From Kitasatospora cineracea (lineage in GTDB: Bacteria > Actinomycetota > Actinomycetes > Streptomycetales > Streptomycetaceae), in NCBI RefSeq assembly GCF_003751605.1, contig NZ_RJVJ01000001.1, forward strand, positions 3,596,001-3,660,000: a stretch of 64,000 nt of DNA. Direction: 5' to 3'. A program made the position numbers and the translations under genes. The notes beneath the pieces are model-generated. The model was not told the DNA's origin and searched no databases. It saw only the letters and a program-made list of their open reading frames with translations. Shown here one piece after another: positions 32,496 through 40,763 of this stretch (the first letter of the stretch is position 1; each line of letters starts with the position of its first letter).

Positions 32496-33469
32496 AGTTC
32501 CTCCCCGGAGCGGCGCAGGCTGCGGACGTAGACGGCGGTGACGCCCAGCAGGATCAGCGTCATCAGGACGCCGATCGCGGCGCCCAGGCTGTAGTTCTCG
32601 GCGACGAACGCCTTCTGGTAGGCGTAGACGTTGAGGACCAGGTTCTGGCCGGCGATGCCGCCGCCCCCGGTCATCACGTAGATCTGGGTGAAGACCTTGA
32701 AGTCCCAGATGATCGACTGGATCACCACGATCACCAGCAGCGGCCGCAGCATCGGCAGCATGATCTTCCGGAAGATCGTGACCGTCCCGGCGCCGTCCAG
32801 GCGGGCGGCCTCGACGACGGAGTCCGGGATGGCCTGGATGCCCGCGTAGAGGGTGATCATCACGAACGGGAAGCTGTGCCAGACCACGACCACGGCGACC
32901 ATGGCGAACGCCGACCACTTGTCGTACATCCAGTTGTGGCCCTGGGTGCCGAGGACCTCGTTGACCAGGCCGGAGTTGGTGTCCAGCAGGAACATCCACA
33001 CCGTGGAGCCGGTCATCGCGGGCGCCGCCCAGGCGCCCAGCGCGCCGAACATCAGCATCAGCCGCGGCCACCTGCCGACCCGGGTCAGCAGCACCGCGCA
33101 GGTCGCGCCGACCGCCAGGGTGGCCAGCACGCAGAACGCGGCGAACGCCAGGGTCTGGCCGAGCACCGTCCAGAACTGGGCGTCGCCCAGCACGTCGGTG
33201 TAGTTCGACAGGCCGACGAACTCGGTCGGCACGCCGCCGGACGCCTGCGGCTGCCCGAACTTGAGCACCGACAGCAGGCCCAGCTGGTACAGCGGGTAGC
33301 CGAACAGCGGGATCAGCACCAGGGCGGCCGGCAGCAGCAGCCACAGCGGGACGGGGATCCGGGACAGCGGCCCGGGGCGGCGGCGGCCCGTGGCGGGGGC
33401 GCCGCCCGCCGGGCGGACCGGGGAGGAGTCCCCGTGGTCCGCCCGGGCGGTGACGGTCGTGGCAGGCAT
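32492..33469 (-). CDS. Sugar ABC transporter permease (MalF/UgpA-like)
   Basis: The 325-residue protein has a hydrophilic N-terminus of about 40 residues and six helices. The EAA loop is DSVVEAARLDGAGTVTIFRKIMLPMLRPLL. Other typical parts are YTDVLGDAQFWTVLGQTLAF and FKVFTQIYVMTGGGG. It forms the membrane channel with the downstream permease. The gene follows the binding-protein gene by 32 bp in one operon. Confidence 0.94.
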   Translation of the reverse strand: MPATTVTARADHGDSSPVRPAGGAPATGRRRPGPLSRIPVPLWLLLPAALVLIPLFGYPLYQLGLLSVLKFGQPQASGGVPTEFVGLSNYTDVLGDAQFWTVLGQTLAFAAFCVLATLAVGATCAVLLTRVGRWPRLMLMFGALGAWAAPAMTGSTVWMFLLDTNSGLVNEVLGTQGHNWMYDKWSAFAMVAVVVVWHSFPFVMITLYAGIQAIPDSVVEAARLDGAGTVTIFRKIMLPMLRPLLVIVVIQSIIWDFKVFTQIYVMTGGGGIAGQNLVLNVYAYQKAFVAENYSLGAAIGVLMTLILLGVTAVYVRSLRRSGEEL

Positions 33470-33501
33470 CGACGACTTCCGCTTCCTCTACGGGTTGACG
33501 G

Positions 33502-34800
33502 CTACTTGCCGCTGAACGAGGCGTTCATCGCGGCGGCGGCCTCCTTGGTGGCACCGGCCACGTCGGACTTGCCGGTGATGACCTTCTGCAGCATCGTCGG
33601 CACCACGTTCTGGGCGTCGATCTTGGCCCAGGCGGCGTCCTTCGGGACGAACTTGGTGCCCGCCTCGATGGTGTCGGTGAACGGCTTCAGCCACGGCTGC
33701 TTCTGCACCACCTCGGCGCGCGCCGAGGACAGCGTCGGCAGGTTGCCCATCGCGTCGAACAGCGCCAGCTGGTTCTTCTTCGACGCCAGCTCCTTCATGA
33801 AGTCGACCGCCAGGCTGCGGTGCTGGGTCGACTTCATGACGCCCAGGTCGTTGCCGCCGGAGAACGCCGGGGCGATCTTCCCGGCCGCGGTGCCCGGCAG
33901 CGGCACGATCGCGTACTTGCCCTTCGCCGCGCCCGCCTCCACCGCGCTGCGCGAGGAGTTCGGCAGGATCGCCATGCCGGCCTTGCCCGCCGCGAACGCC
34001 TCCACGGTCTTGCCGCCGGTCAGGTCGGCGCACTGCTGCGCCGGGCAGATCGCGTCCGTGAACAGGTCGGTGTACTGCTTCACACCGGCCTGCGACTGCG
34101 CCGAGTCGATCGCCGAGGCGTACGCCGAGCCGCTCTGCGCGGCCAGGTCGCCGCCGTTGGCCCAGACGAACGGCAGCGCGCCGAAGGTGTACTTGCCGCC
34201 GACCGCGATGCCCAGCAGGTCGCCGTGCGCGGCCCGGACCTTCTCCGCCGCCGACTTCAGCTCGTCGTACGTGGTCGGCGCCTGCAGGCCCAGCTCGGTG
34301 AACACGTCGGTGCGGTAGTACAGCGCGCGCACGCCCAGCCACCACGGCAGGCCGTACGTCTTGCCGTCGACCACCGCGGTGTCCTTCAGGTCCTGCGGCA
34401 GGTCCTTGCCGTCCTCCCAGCCGGACAGGTCGGAGGTGATGTCGGCCAGGCCGCCCGAGGCGGTGTAGCCGAACAGGTCGGTGTTGCCGAACTCCACCAC
34501 GTCCGGCGCCGAGGACGGGTCGTTGAACGCGCCCTTCATCTTCTCGGCGCGCGGACCGGCGTCGGTCGGGATGTACGACACCTCGACCTCGACGCCCGCG
34601 TGCTTCGCCTTGAAGTCGGCGACGGCCTGCGCCACCACCTGCTCCTTCGGCGTCCGGTTCGCCTCGTCGTACAGCCAGACCTTCACGGTGCCGGTCTGCT
34701 TGTCCGCGGACGTCGCGGTCTTCGCGGTGCCCGGCGCGCAGGCCGTGGCCACGGTGCCGGCCAGCACGGCAAGGGCGGCACCACGGGCCAGCTTCTTCAT
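33502..34800 (-). CDS. Extracellular sugar-binding lipoprotein (ABC importer)
   Basis: A 432-residue solute-binding protein of the family 1 type. It has a signal peptide (KKLARGAALAVLAGTVATA) with a lipobox-like end before Cys21. Later come GTVKVWLYDEANRTPKEQVVAQAVADFKAKHAGVEVEVSYIP, SSAPDVVEFGNTDLFGYTASGGLADIT and GLPWWLGVRALYYRTDVF, typical of these proteins. It probably captures an oligosaccharide or glycoside for the two permeases. An ATG at 34812 and a TTG at 34806 are also in frame behind GAGGAG; ATG 34800 begins a normal signal peptide. Expression is probably controlled by the divergent IclR gene. Confidence 0.94.
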   Translation of the reverse strand: MKKLARGAALAVLAGTVATACAPGTAKTATSADKQTGTVKVWLYDEANRTPKEQVVAQAVADFKAKHAGVEVEVSYIPTDAGPRAEKMKGAFNDPSSAPDVVEFGNTDLFGYTASGGLADITSDLSGWEDGKDLPQDLKDTAVVDGKTYGLPWWLGVRALYYRTDVFTELGLQAPTTYDELKSAAEKVRAAHGDLLGIAVGGKYTFGALPFVWANGGDLAAQSGSAYASAIDSAQSQAGVKQYTDLFTDAICPAQQCADLTGGKTVEAFAAGKAGMAILPNSSRSAVEAGAAKGKYAIVPLPGTAAGKIAPAFSGGNDLGVMKSTQHRSLAVDFMKELASKKNQLALFDAMGNLPTLSSARAEVVQKQPWLKPFTDTIEAGTKFVPKDAAWAKIDAQNVVPTMLQKVITGKSDVAGATKEAAAAMNASFSGK

Positions 34801-34932
34801 GCTCAACGTCATCTCCTCGCCGCAGCGGGACGCACCTGCGCGCCCCGGGACGAACCGGGACATGCAGTGGGGGATCGGTGTGAGCGGGACGTTAGAAACT
34901 CACCGGGTACGGCGACAAGAGCAGACCGCGAA

Positions 34933-34966
34933 AGTTCTGCACTGCAAAACGATGTGCTGCGGAACT
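34933..34966. promoter_or_regulatory. Interrupted inverted repeat in the ABC-IclR gap
   Basis: AGTTCTGCA (34933-34941) and TGCGGAACT (34958-34966) pair at eight of nine positions, and GCAC/GTGC (34939-34957) nests inside. The 202-bp gap between the divergent binding-protein and IclR genes is less G/C-rich here (GCAAAACGATG), as operators often are. This is the best candidate IclR site. Confidence 0.5.
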
Positions 34967-35002
34967 GGCACCGCGCCCGGCCGCGCCGTAGCGTCACACC
35001 CC

Positions 35003-35815
35003 ATGACCAGCACCGCCGCCGAGAGCCGGACCCCCGAGGGTCGGCCGGAACGCAACCAGTCCGCGTCGCTGCGCCGCGCCCTCGCGGTGCTCGAACACGT
35101 CCGGGACCACGCGGCGGCCGGCACCGACCTCGGCCTCACCGCGCTCGCCGACGGCCTGGGGATGTCCAAGTCCACCGTGCTGCGCCTGGCCGCCCCGCTG
35201 GTCGACGCCCAACTCCTCGCCCGCGACCGCGACAGCGGCCACTTCCGGCTCGGCCCCGGCGCCCTCCGGCTCGGCCAGGCGTACCTCGCCACCCTCGACC
35301 TGCGCACCGCCGCCTCCGAGGAGGCCCACCAGCTGATGCGCGAGGTCGGCGGCACCGTCCACCTGTGCGTCCCCGACGCGCCGTACGTCGTCTACGTCGA
35401 CAAGGTCGAGAACGAGACCGCCGTCCGGATGGCCTCCCGGATCGGCAGCCGCGCCCCCATGTACTGCACCGCCGTCGGCAAGGCCATGCTCGCCTGGATG
35501 CCCGAGGACGCCTTCGCCACCGTCGTCGCCGACGGCCTCCCCGCCATCACCACCCGCACCCTCACCTCCGCCGCCGCCCTGCGCACCGAACTCACCCGGA
35601 TCCGCACCCGCGGCTACGCCGTCGACGACCGCGAGAACGAACCCGAGGTCCGCTGCATCGCCGCCCCCGTCTTCGACCACAACAACACCGTCATCGGCGC
35701 CATCTCCACCTCCGCCCTCACCTCCCGCATCACCGCCGCCCGCGCCCGCGAACTCGGCCCCGTCGTCGCCGCCACCGCCGCCCGCGTCTCCCGCACCATG
35801 GGCTCCACCCGCTGA
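35003..35815 (+). CDS. IclR-family transcriptional regulator
   Basis: A 270-residue IclR protein. The winged helix is SLRRALAVLEHVRDHAAAGTDLGLTALADGLGMSKSTVLRLAAPL (about 19-65). The effector domain includes GGTVHLCVPDAPYVVYVDKVENETAVRMASRIGSRAPMYCTAVGKAMLAWMP and GYAVDDRENEPEVRCIAAPVFDHNNTVIGAISTS. These are textbook IclR positions. It should sense a sugar or sugar acid and regulate the divergent ABC importer. Confidence 0.95.
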   Translation: MTSTAAESRTPEGRPERNQSASLRRALAVLEHVRDHAAAGTDLGLTALADGLGMSKSTVLRLAAPLVDAQLLARDRDSGHFRLGPGALRLGQAYLATLDLRTAASEEAHQLMREVGGTVHLCVPDAPYVVYVDKVENETAVRMASRIGSRAPMYCTAVGKAMLAWMPEDAFATVVADGLPAITTRTLTSAAALRTELTRIRTRGYAVDDRENEPEVRCIAAPVFDHNNTVIGAISTSALTSRITAARARELGPVVAATAARVSRTMGSTR

Positions 35816-35821
35816 CGACGA

Positions 35822-35851
35822 CGCCCCGCCCACCGGCGGGTGGACGGGGCG
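35822..35851. terminator. Bidirectional hairpin between IclR and Pr6Pr genes
   Basis: CGCCCCG-C-CCACC pairs with GGTGG-A-CGGGGCG around a short GC loop, with one mismatch. It lies 7 bp after the IclR stop, between convergent genes. Confidence 0.65.
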
Positions 35852-35870
35852 GGCGGCGGCGGACGGGCCG

Positions 35871-36524
35871 TCAGACCTCGGCGGTCTCGGCCGCCGGTGC
35901 GCGGCGGAGCTTGGTGCCGAGGCGGTCGAGGCCGATGACCAGGGCGCCGAGGACGGCGAACTCGGCGACGAGTTGGATCATCTGGAGGCCGACCCAGGCG
36001 TAGCCCTTCTCGGTCGGGTCGAGGAAGAAGTAGGGGTAGCGGACCGGGAAGTCCGGGAAGAGGATGGCGCGGGTCTCGGTGAGGACGGCGTAGCCGAGGG
36101 GGTAGGAGAGCCAGAGCGGGAGGTCGCGCCAGCGGGAGGCGTTGCGGGGGGAGCAGAGCAGCCACTCGGCCAGGACCAGCACCGGGGTGGTGTAGTGCAG
36201 GAAGAAGCTGGACCAGTGCTGGAGGCGGTCGGGGCCGGAGACCAGGCCGGGGAGCGGGTTCTCGCCGTGGTTGAGCAGGACGTGCGCGACGATGCCGGTG
36301 ATGGTGATGTACAGGACGGCGGCGCCGCGCAGGCGGGGGGCCGGGGCGTCGGTGGTGTCGCGCCTGGCCGTCCAGTAGAGCGCGGCGAGGAAGTAGCCGA
36401 GCACGATCACGTTGCTCTGGATGGTGAAGTACACCAGGGAGCTGTTGCTGAGGAAGATCCCCAGGAACGCGGACAGGACGATGGCGCAGCGCCACCAGGT
36501 GGCGGGACGGGTCCAGACGGTCAT
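35871..36524 (-). CDS. Pr6Pr-family membrane protein
   Basis: The 217-residue protein has six hydrophobic helices and the family motifs SSLVYFTIQSNVIVLGYFLAALYWTAR, GIVAHVLLNHG, HWSSFFLHYTTPVLVLAEWLL and PLWLSYPLGYAVLTETRAILFPDFPVRYPYFFLDPTEKGYAWV. The function of Pr6Pr proteins is not established. The start ATG 36524 gives a normal-length member. It is monocistronic and convergent with iclR. Confidence 0.85.
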   Translation of the reverse strand: MTVWTRPATWWRCAIVLSAFLGIFLSNSSLVYFTIQSNVIVLGYFLAALYWTARRDTTDAPAPRLRGAAVLYITITGIVAHVLLNHGENPLPGLVSGPDRLQHWSSFFLHYTTPVLVLAEWLLCSPRNASRWRDLPLWLSYPLGYAVLTETRAILFPDFPVRYPYFFLDPTEKGYAWVGLQMIQLVAEFAVLGALVIGLDRLGTKLRRAPAAETAEV

Positions 36525-36647
36525 GCGGTCACCGGACGTTCGTTTCGGCGGTGCCCCCCGTGGGCACGACAGATCGCCGCACTCTACCCGCCGGTTCGGC
36601 GGTCGGAAAAGATCACCGGTCGGGGGTGGTGCGGGCCGGGCCGGGCG

Positions 36648-36911
36648 TCAGAAGGACAGCTGCGCGGGGGTGTGGGTGTGGCCCTCGATGCCCGTCGCGG
36701 CGCGGCCGATCAGCTGCTGGGCGAGGTCGTTGCAGGCCCGGGCGGCGGCCAGCTCCTCGCCGATCGCGGCGTCGGCGTCATCGCCGGGGTTGCGGCGGGC
36801 CGTGCCGGTGCCGCGGGCGCCGGGGGCGCTGAACCCGCTGAGCGCGGCGGTGCAGGTGGTGCGGGACTCGTCCTCGTCGAAGGTCAGGTCGACGACCCAG
36901 TGGTTCTGCAT
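36648..36911 (-). CDS. DUF1876 (dsRBD-like) small protein
   Basis: An 87-residue actinobacterial protein: NHWVVDLTFDEDESRTTCTAALSG at the start and RRNPGDDADAAIGEELAAARACNDLAQQLI in the helix are the DUF1876 signature. The fold resembles a double-stranded RNA-binding domain, but the role is unknown. It is a single gene. The flanking gaps 36525-36647 and 36912-37029 hold nothing else I can support. Confidence 0.88.
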   Translation of the reverse strand: MQNHWVVDLTFDEDESRTTCTAALSGFSAPGARGTGTARRNPGDDADAAIGEELAAARACNDLAQQLIGRAATGIEGHTHTPAQLSF

Positions 36912-37029
36912 GGCGGTTCACCTTCCGGGTGCGCACCGCGCACGGGCGGCCGGTGCGCCTCGCTCCCTCCCAGCGTCCGCCCGGGCGCGGTGCGCGTCAA
37001 CGTGCGGCCGCGCCCGGACGGCGGGGGGC

Positions 37030-38535
37030 TCAGTCGGAGAAGTGCAGTTCGGGGTCGGTGACCGGCCCGGCGCCGAGCAGCCGGGTGTCCTCGCGGTAGC
37101 CGGCCGGGGCCCGCCAGGGGGAGCGGTCGCCCTGGCGGGGGAGCAGCGGGGCGCCCCGCCGGAGGTAGCCGGCGGCGAAGTCGAGCAGCGGCCGCAGCGG
37201 CATCGCGGGGTCGGCGACCTCGGGGCGGCAGATCCGGTGGCCGTGCCGGTCCATGTGGGCGAGCAGCCGGGCGAAGTGCGCGCACAGCAGGTCGACCTTG
37301 AGGGTCCAGGAGGCGTTCGGGTAGCCCAGCGCGTACACGAAGTTGGGGACGCCGGAGAGCATCACGCCCTTGTAGGCGACGGTCTCGGCGGGCCGCACCG
37401 GCACCCCGTCGACCCGCAGCGGGATGCCGCCGAAGGCCCGCACCTCCAGCCCGGTCGCGGTGACCACCAGGTCGGCGGCGAGTTCCCGGCCGGAGGCCAG
37501 GCGGACGCCGTGCTCGGTGAAGCGGCTGATCCGGTCGGTGACCACGGACGCCCGGCCGTCGCTGATCGCGGTGAACAGGTCGCCGTCGGGGGCGGCGCAC
37601 AGCCGCTGGTCCCACGGGTCGTACGGCGGGGCGAAGTGCTCGTCGACGGGGTAACCGGGCGGCAGGCGGCGGGCGTTGGCCCGGCGGATGATCCGCCGGG
37701 CGGCCCGCGGGTGGCGCCGGCAGAACGCCCAGACGGCGTGCTGCCGGACGATGTTGCGGCGGCGCACCAGCGCGTGGCCGCGCCGCTCGCCGAGCAGCTG
37801 GCGCAGCAGGGCGGCGAGGGCGTCGCGCCGGGGCACCGGCATCACGTAGCCGGGGGTGCGCTGCAGCATGGTGACGTGCGCGGCCCGTTCGGCCAGCGCC
37901 GGGACGAGGGTGACGGCGGTCGCGCCGCTGCCCACCACCAGGACCCGCCGGCCGGTGTGGTCGAGGTCGGCGGGCCAGTGCTGCGGGTGGACGACCGGTC
38001 CGGCGAACCGTTCCAACCCGGCCAGCGGCGGGGTGTGGCCCCGGTCGTAGCGGTAGTAGCCGGCCGCGCAGAACAGCCAGCCGCAGGTCAGGGTGGTGCG
38101 CCGGCCGGTGCCGACGTGCTCGACCTCGACCGTCCAGCGGGCCCGCTCGGTCGACCAGGACGCGCCGACCACCCGCTGCCGGTAGCGGATCCGCCGTTCC
38201 AGGTCGTGCTCCCGGACGGTCTCGCGCAGGTAGGCGAGGATCTGCGGGCCGCGGGCCAGCGACTCCCGGTGGCGCCACGGCTTGAACGCGTAGCCGAAGG
38301 TGTACAGGTCGGAGTCGGAGCGGACGCCCGGGTAGCGGAACAGGTCCCAGGTGCCGCCGCAGCCGTCCCGGGCCTCCAGCAGCGCGAAGCTCCGGCCGGG
38401 GCGCTCGGCGGCCAGCCGGCAGCCCGCGCCGATGCCGGACATCCCGGCGCCGACGATCAGCACGTCCAGGTGCTCGGGGACGGGGACGGGAGCGGAGGCG
38501 GAGCCGGGTGCGGGGGCGTCCGGGGCGGTGGGCAC
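37030..38535 (-). CDS. Type I Baeyer-Villiger (EthA-like) flavin monooxygenase
   Basis: A 501-residue two-dinucleotide flavoprotein. The FAD motif is LIVGAGMSGIGAGCRLA (about 25-41) and the NADPH motif is VLVVGSGATAVTLVPALAERAA (about 202-223). Between them is FAGPVVHPQHW, an exact FxGxxxHxxxW Baeyer-Villiger fingerprint. YPGVRSDSDLYTFGYAF and GYVMPVPRRDAL also match the EthA group. The enzyme would convert ketones to esters or lactones, or S-oxidise thioethers and thioamides. GTG 38535 has GGGAG about 7 nt upstream. A Pro/Ala-rich N-terminus of 20 residues precedes the FAD fold. Confidence 0.94.
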   Translation of the reverse strand: MPTAPDAPAPGSASAPVPVPEHLDVLIVGAGMSGIGAGCRLAAERPGRSFALLEARDGCGGTWDLFRYPGVRSDSDLYTFGYAFKPWRHRESLARGPQILAYLRETVREHDLERRIRYRQRVVGASWSTERARWTVEVEHVGTGRRTTLTCGWLFCAAGYYRYDRGHTPPLAGLERFAGPVVHPQHWPADLDHTGRRVLVVGSGATAVTLVPALAERAAHVTMLQRTPGYVMPVPRRDALAALLRQLLGERRGHALVRRRNIVRQHAVWAFCRRHPRAARRIIRRANARRLPPGYPVDEHFAPPYDPWDQRLCAAPDGDLFTAISDGRASVVTDRISRFTEHGVRLASGRELAADLVVTATGLEVRAFGGIPLRVDGVPVRPAETVAYKGVMLSGVPNFVYALGYPNASWTLKVDLLCAHFARLLAHMDRHGHRICRPEVADPAMPLRPLLDFAAGYLRRGAPLLPRQGDRSPWRAPAGYREDTRLLGAGPVTDPELHFSD

Positions 38536-38710
38536 GGGGGCTCCCTGGCGGTGGGCGGACGGGTCGCTCCATGATCGCCAACGCCGTCCGGCCCCCGCCA
38601 GGCCGGAAGGTCACAACGCGCGGCCCGGCGGGGTGTGGCCTCCGCGCAGCGCCCGTGGTCAGGCGGGCGGCAGCGAGGCGCGACAGCGGCCGGTGTGCGT
38701 CCCGGGCGCG

Positions 38711-39415
38711 TCAGGGGGTGCGGAAGCCGCGGAAGACCACCTCGGCGCGGCGGACGAAGCCCAGCCGCTCGTACAGCGCGAGCGCGCCGGTGTTGGCGGC
38801 GGCGACGTGCAGGAACGGGCGCTCGCCGCGGGCGGTGATCCGGGCCGCCAGCTCGCCGACCAGGTGCGCGGCCAGGCCCCGGCCGCGGGCCTCGGGGGCG
38901 GTGCAGACGGCGGAGACCTCGGTGAAGCCGGGCGGGTGCAGGCGCTCGCCGGCCATCGCGAGCAGCGTCCCGTCGGGGCCGCGGACGCCCAGGTAGGTGC
39001 CGAGTTCGCGGGTGCGCGGCCGGAACGGGCCGGGGCGGGTCCGCTCCACCAGCTCCAGCATGGCGGGCACGTCGGCGGCGCCCAGCTCGACCACCCGCAG
39101 AGCCGCGGGCGCGGCCGGGCGGACCGGCTGCGTCTGCACCAACTGGTGCCCGGCCAGGGTGAATTCGGGCTCCCAGCGGGCGGGCGGCAGCGCCGGGCAG
39201 TTGAACAGGTCGGCGAACTCGCCCGCCCCCAGCAGCTCGGCCAGGTCCGTCCAGGCCCCCGGCCCGGGCCGGGCGGTGACACTGCTGAAGCTCGCCACCT
39301 CGGGGTCGTACCGCACCGCCTGCCCGTGCCGCCGGGCCAGGTGGGCGTGCGCCCCGTCCAGCGAGGCGGCCACGGGGTCGTCCAGTACGGCGGTGGCGGC
39401 ATCGAGATCGCGCAT
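38711..39415 (-). CDS. GNAT-family N-acetyltransferase (FR47-like)
   Basis: A 234-residue protein. The C-terminal half is the GNAT fold: FTEVSAVCTAPEARGRGLAAHLVGELAARI holds the acetyl-CoA pyrophosphate loop (R-G-R-G-L-A), followed by FLHVAAANTGALALYERLGFVRR. The N-terminal half (1-110) is the variable domain of FR47-type two-domain GNATs. The substrate is unknown. It is transcribed away from the acyl-CoA operon, across a 173-bp gap. Confidence 0.9.
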   Translation of the reverse strand: MRDLDAATAVLDDPVAASLDGAHAHLARRHGQAVRYDPEVASFSSVTARPGPGAWTDLAELLGAGEFADLFNCPALPPARWEPEFTLAGHQLVQTQPVRPAAPAALRVVELGAADVPAMLELVERTRPGPFRPRTRELGTYLGVRGPDGTLLAMAGERLHPPGFTEVSAVCTAPEARGRGLAAHLVGELAARITARGERPFLHVAAANTGALALYERLGFVRRAEVVFRGFRTP

Positions 39416-39514
39416 GGGCTCCGGTCCCTCCCGGTCGATCGGTCCACCCCATGATCGCGCACCCGGGCCGCCGGGTCCCGCGGTTCCGGCGGCCCGTGCA
39501 GGGCGGGCGGGCTC

Positions 39515-39543
39515 TTGTTACCGGCGAGTCACGTCCCTATCAT
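39515..39543 (+). promoter_or_regulatory. Housekeeping-type promoter of the acyl-CoA operon
   Basis: TTGTTA (39515-39520) and TATCAT (39538-39543) are separated by 17 bp, an excellent HrdB-type promoter by local standards. The predicted start, about 39550, lies inside the adjacent palindrome. Confidence 0.7.
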
Positions 39544-39547
39544 CGCC

Positions 39548-39568
39548 ACTGTGACAGCTTCACTGTCA
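39548..39568. promoter_or_regulatory. Palindromic operator, copy 1 (acyl-CoA operon)
   Basis: ACTGTGACAGCTTCACTGTC contains GACAG-CTTCA-CTGTC, extended by T/A to a 17-bp palindrome (39552-39568). It begins 5 bp after the -10 box. The same motif recurs upstream of the MerR gene at 46165, with 16 of 20 positions identical. Confidence 0.75.
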
Positions 39569-39588
39569 AACCTGGGAGGCGGTCGACG

Positions 39589-40731
39589 ATGACCCCCGCA
39601 ACACCCCCTTCCGGCCCCCTGGCGGGGGTCCGGGTGCTGGAGCTCGCGGGCATCGGCCCCGGGCCGTTCGCCGCGATGCTGCTGGCCGACCTCGGGGCGG
39701 ACGTGGTGCGGGTCGACCGGCCCGGCGGGCAGGGGCTCGGGCCGGACCCGGCCCGGGACCTGACGAACCGGAACAAGCGCTCGGTGCTGGTGGACCTGAA
39801 GGACGACGGGGGCGCGGCCGTCGTGCGGGACCTCGCCGCCCGGGCCGACCTGCTGATCGAGGGCTGGCGTCCCGGGGTGGCCGAGCGGCTCGGGGTCGGC
39901 CCGCAGGACTGCCTGGCCCGCAACCCGGCGCTGGTGTACGGCCGGATGACCGGCTGGGGGCAGGACGGCCCGCTCGCGCAGCGGGCCGGGCACGACGTCA
40001 CCTACCTGGCGGCCGCCGGCCTGCTCGGGCTGATCGGCCCGGCGGACGGGCCCCCGGCGATCCCGGCCAACCTGCTGGGCGACTACGCGGGCGGTTCGCT
40101 CTACCTGGTGGTCGGCCTGCTCGCGGCCCTGCACCACGCCCGCGCGACCGGCACCGGCCAGGTGGTGGACGCCGCGATCGTGGACGGCGCCGCGCACCTG
40201 TCGACCATGCTGTGGGGCCTGATGGACGCGGGGCTGTGGCAGGACCGCCGGGGCGTCAACCTGCTGGACGGCGGCGCCCCCTGGTACGGGACGTACGAGA
40301 CGTCCGACGGCCGGTGGATGGCGGTCGGCCCGCTGGAGCCGCGCTTCTACGCCGAGTTCGCCCGGCTGCTGGAGCTGGACGCGGACGCCCCCGAGCAGTA
40401 CGACCCGGCGCGCTGGCCCGAACTGCGGGAGGCCGTCGCGGCCCGGTTCGCCACCCGTACCCAGGCCGAGTGGACCGCCCGGTTCGAGGGCCACGACGCC
40501 TGCGTGGCACCGGTGCTGACGCTCCGTCAGGCCGCCGCGCACCCGCACCTGGCGGCCCGCGGCAGCTACACCGAACGGGACGGCACCCCGCAACCCGCCC
40601 CGGCCCCGCGCTTCTCCGCCACCCCCGGCGCGCTGCGCACCCCGCCCGCCGTCCCCGGCGCGCACACCGCCGAGGTGGCCCGCGACTGGGACGTGCCCGC
40701 ACTCGACCGCCCCGCCCCGCCGGCCTCCTGA
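39589..40731 (+). CDS. Alpha-methylacyl-CoA racemase (CaiB/BaiF family)
   Basis: A 380-residue type III CoA-transferase-fold enzyme. It opens GVRVLELAGIGPGPFAAMLLADLGADVVRVDRPGG and has DLTNRNKRSVLVDLK. Racemase residues align with those of Mycobacterium MCR: H135 (AGHDVTYLA), D165 (LLGDYAGGS) and E237 (GTYETSDGRWMAVG). This makes racemisation of 2-methylacyl-CoA likelier than CoA transfer. The step prepares (2R)-methyl-branched acyl-CoAs for beta-oxidation by the downstream enzymes. GGGAGG lies 9 nt before ATG 39589. First gene of the operon. Confidence 0.9.
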   Translation: MTPATPPSGPLAGVRVLELAGIGPGPFAAMLLADLGADVVRVDRPGGQGLGPDPARDLTNRNKRSVLVDLKDDGGAAVVRDLAARADLLIEGWRPGVAERLGVGPQDCLARNPALVYGRMTGWGQDGPLAQRAGHDVTYLAAAGLLGLIGPADGPPAIPANLLGDYAGGSLYLVVGLLAALHHARATGTGQVVDAAIVDGAAHLSTMLWGLMDAGLWQDRRGVNLLDGGAPWYGTYETSDGRWMAVGPLEPRFYAEFARLLELDADAPEQYDPARWPELREAVAARFATRTQAEWTARFEGHDACVAPVLTLRQAAAHPHLAARGSYTERDGTPQPAPAPRFSATPGALRTPPAVPGAHTAEVARDWDVPALDRPAPPAS

Positions 40732-40763
40732 ACGACCCCGCCAGCGCCCCGAAGGGAACGCCC

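Noticed and set aside
31623..35815. The importer as a complete ABC transporter with one of the ABC-F proteins as ATPase
   Set aside because: ABC-F proteins are ribosome factors with fused cassettes and no coupling role; neither fits as the transport ATPase.
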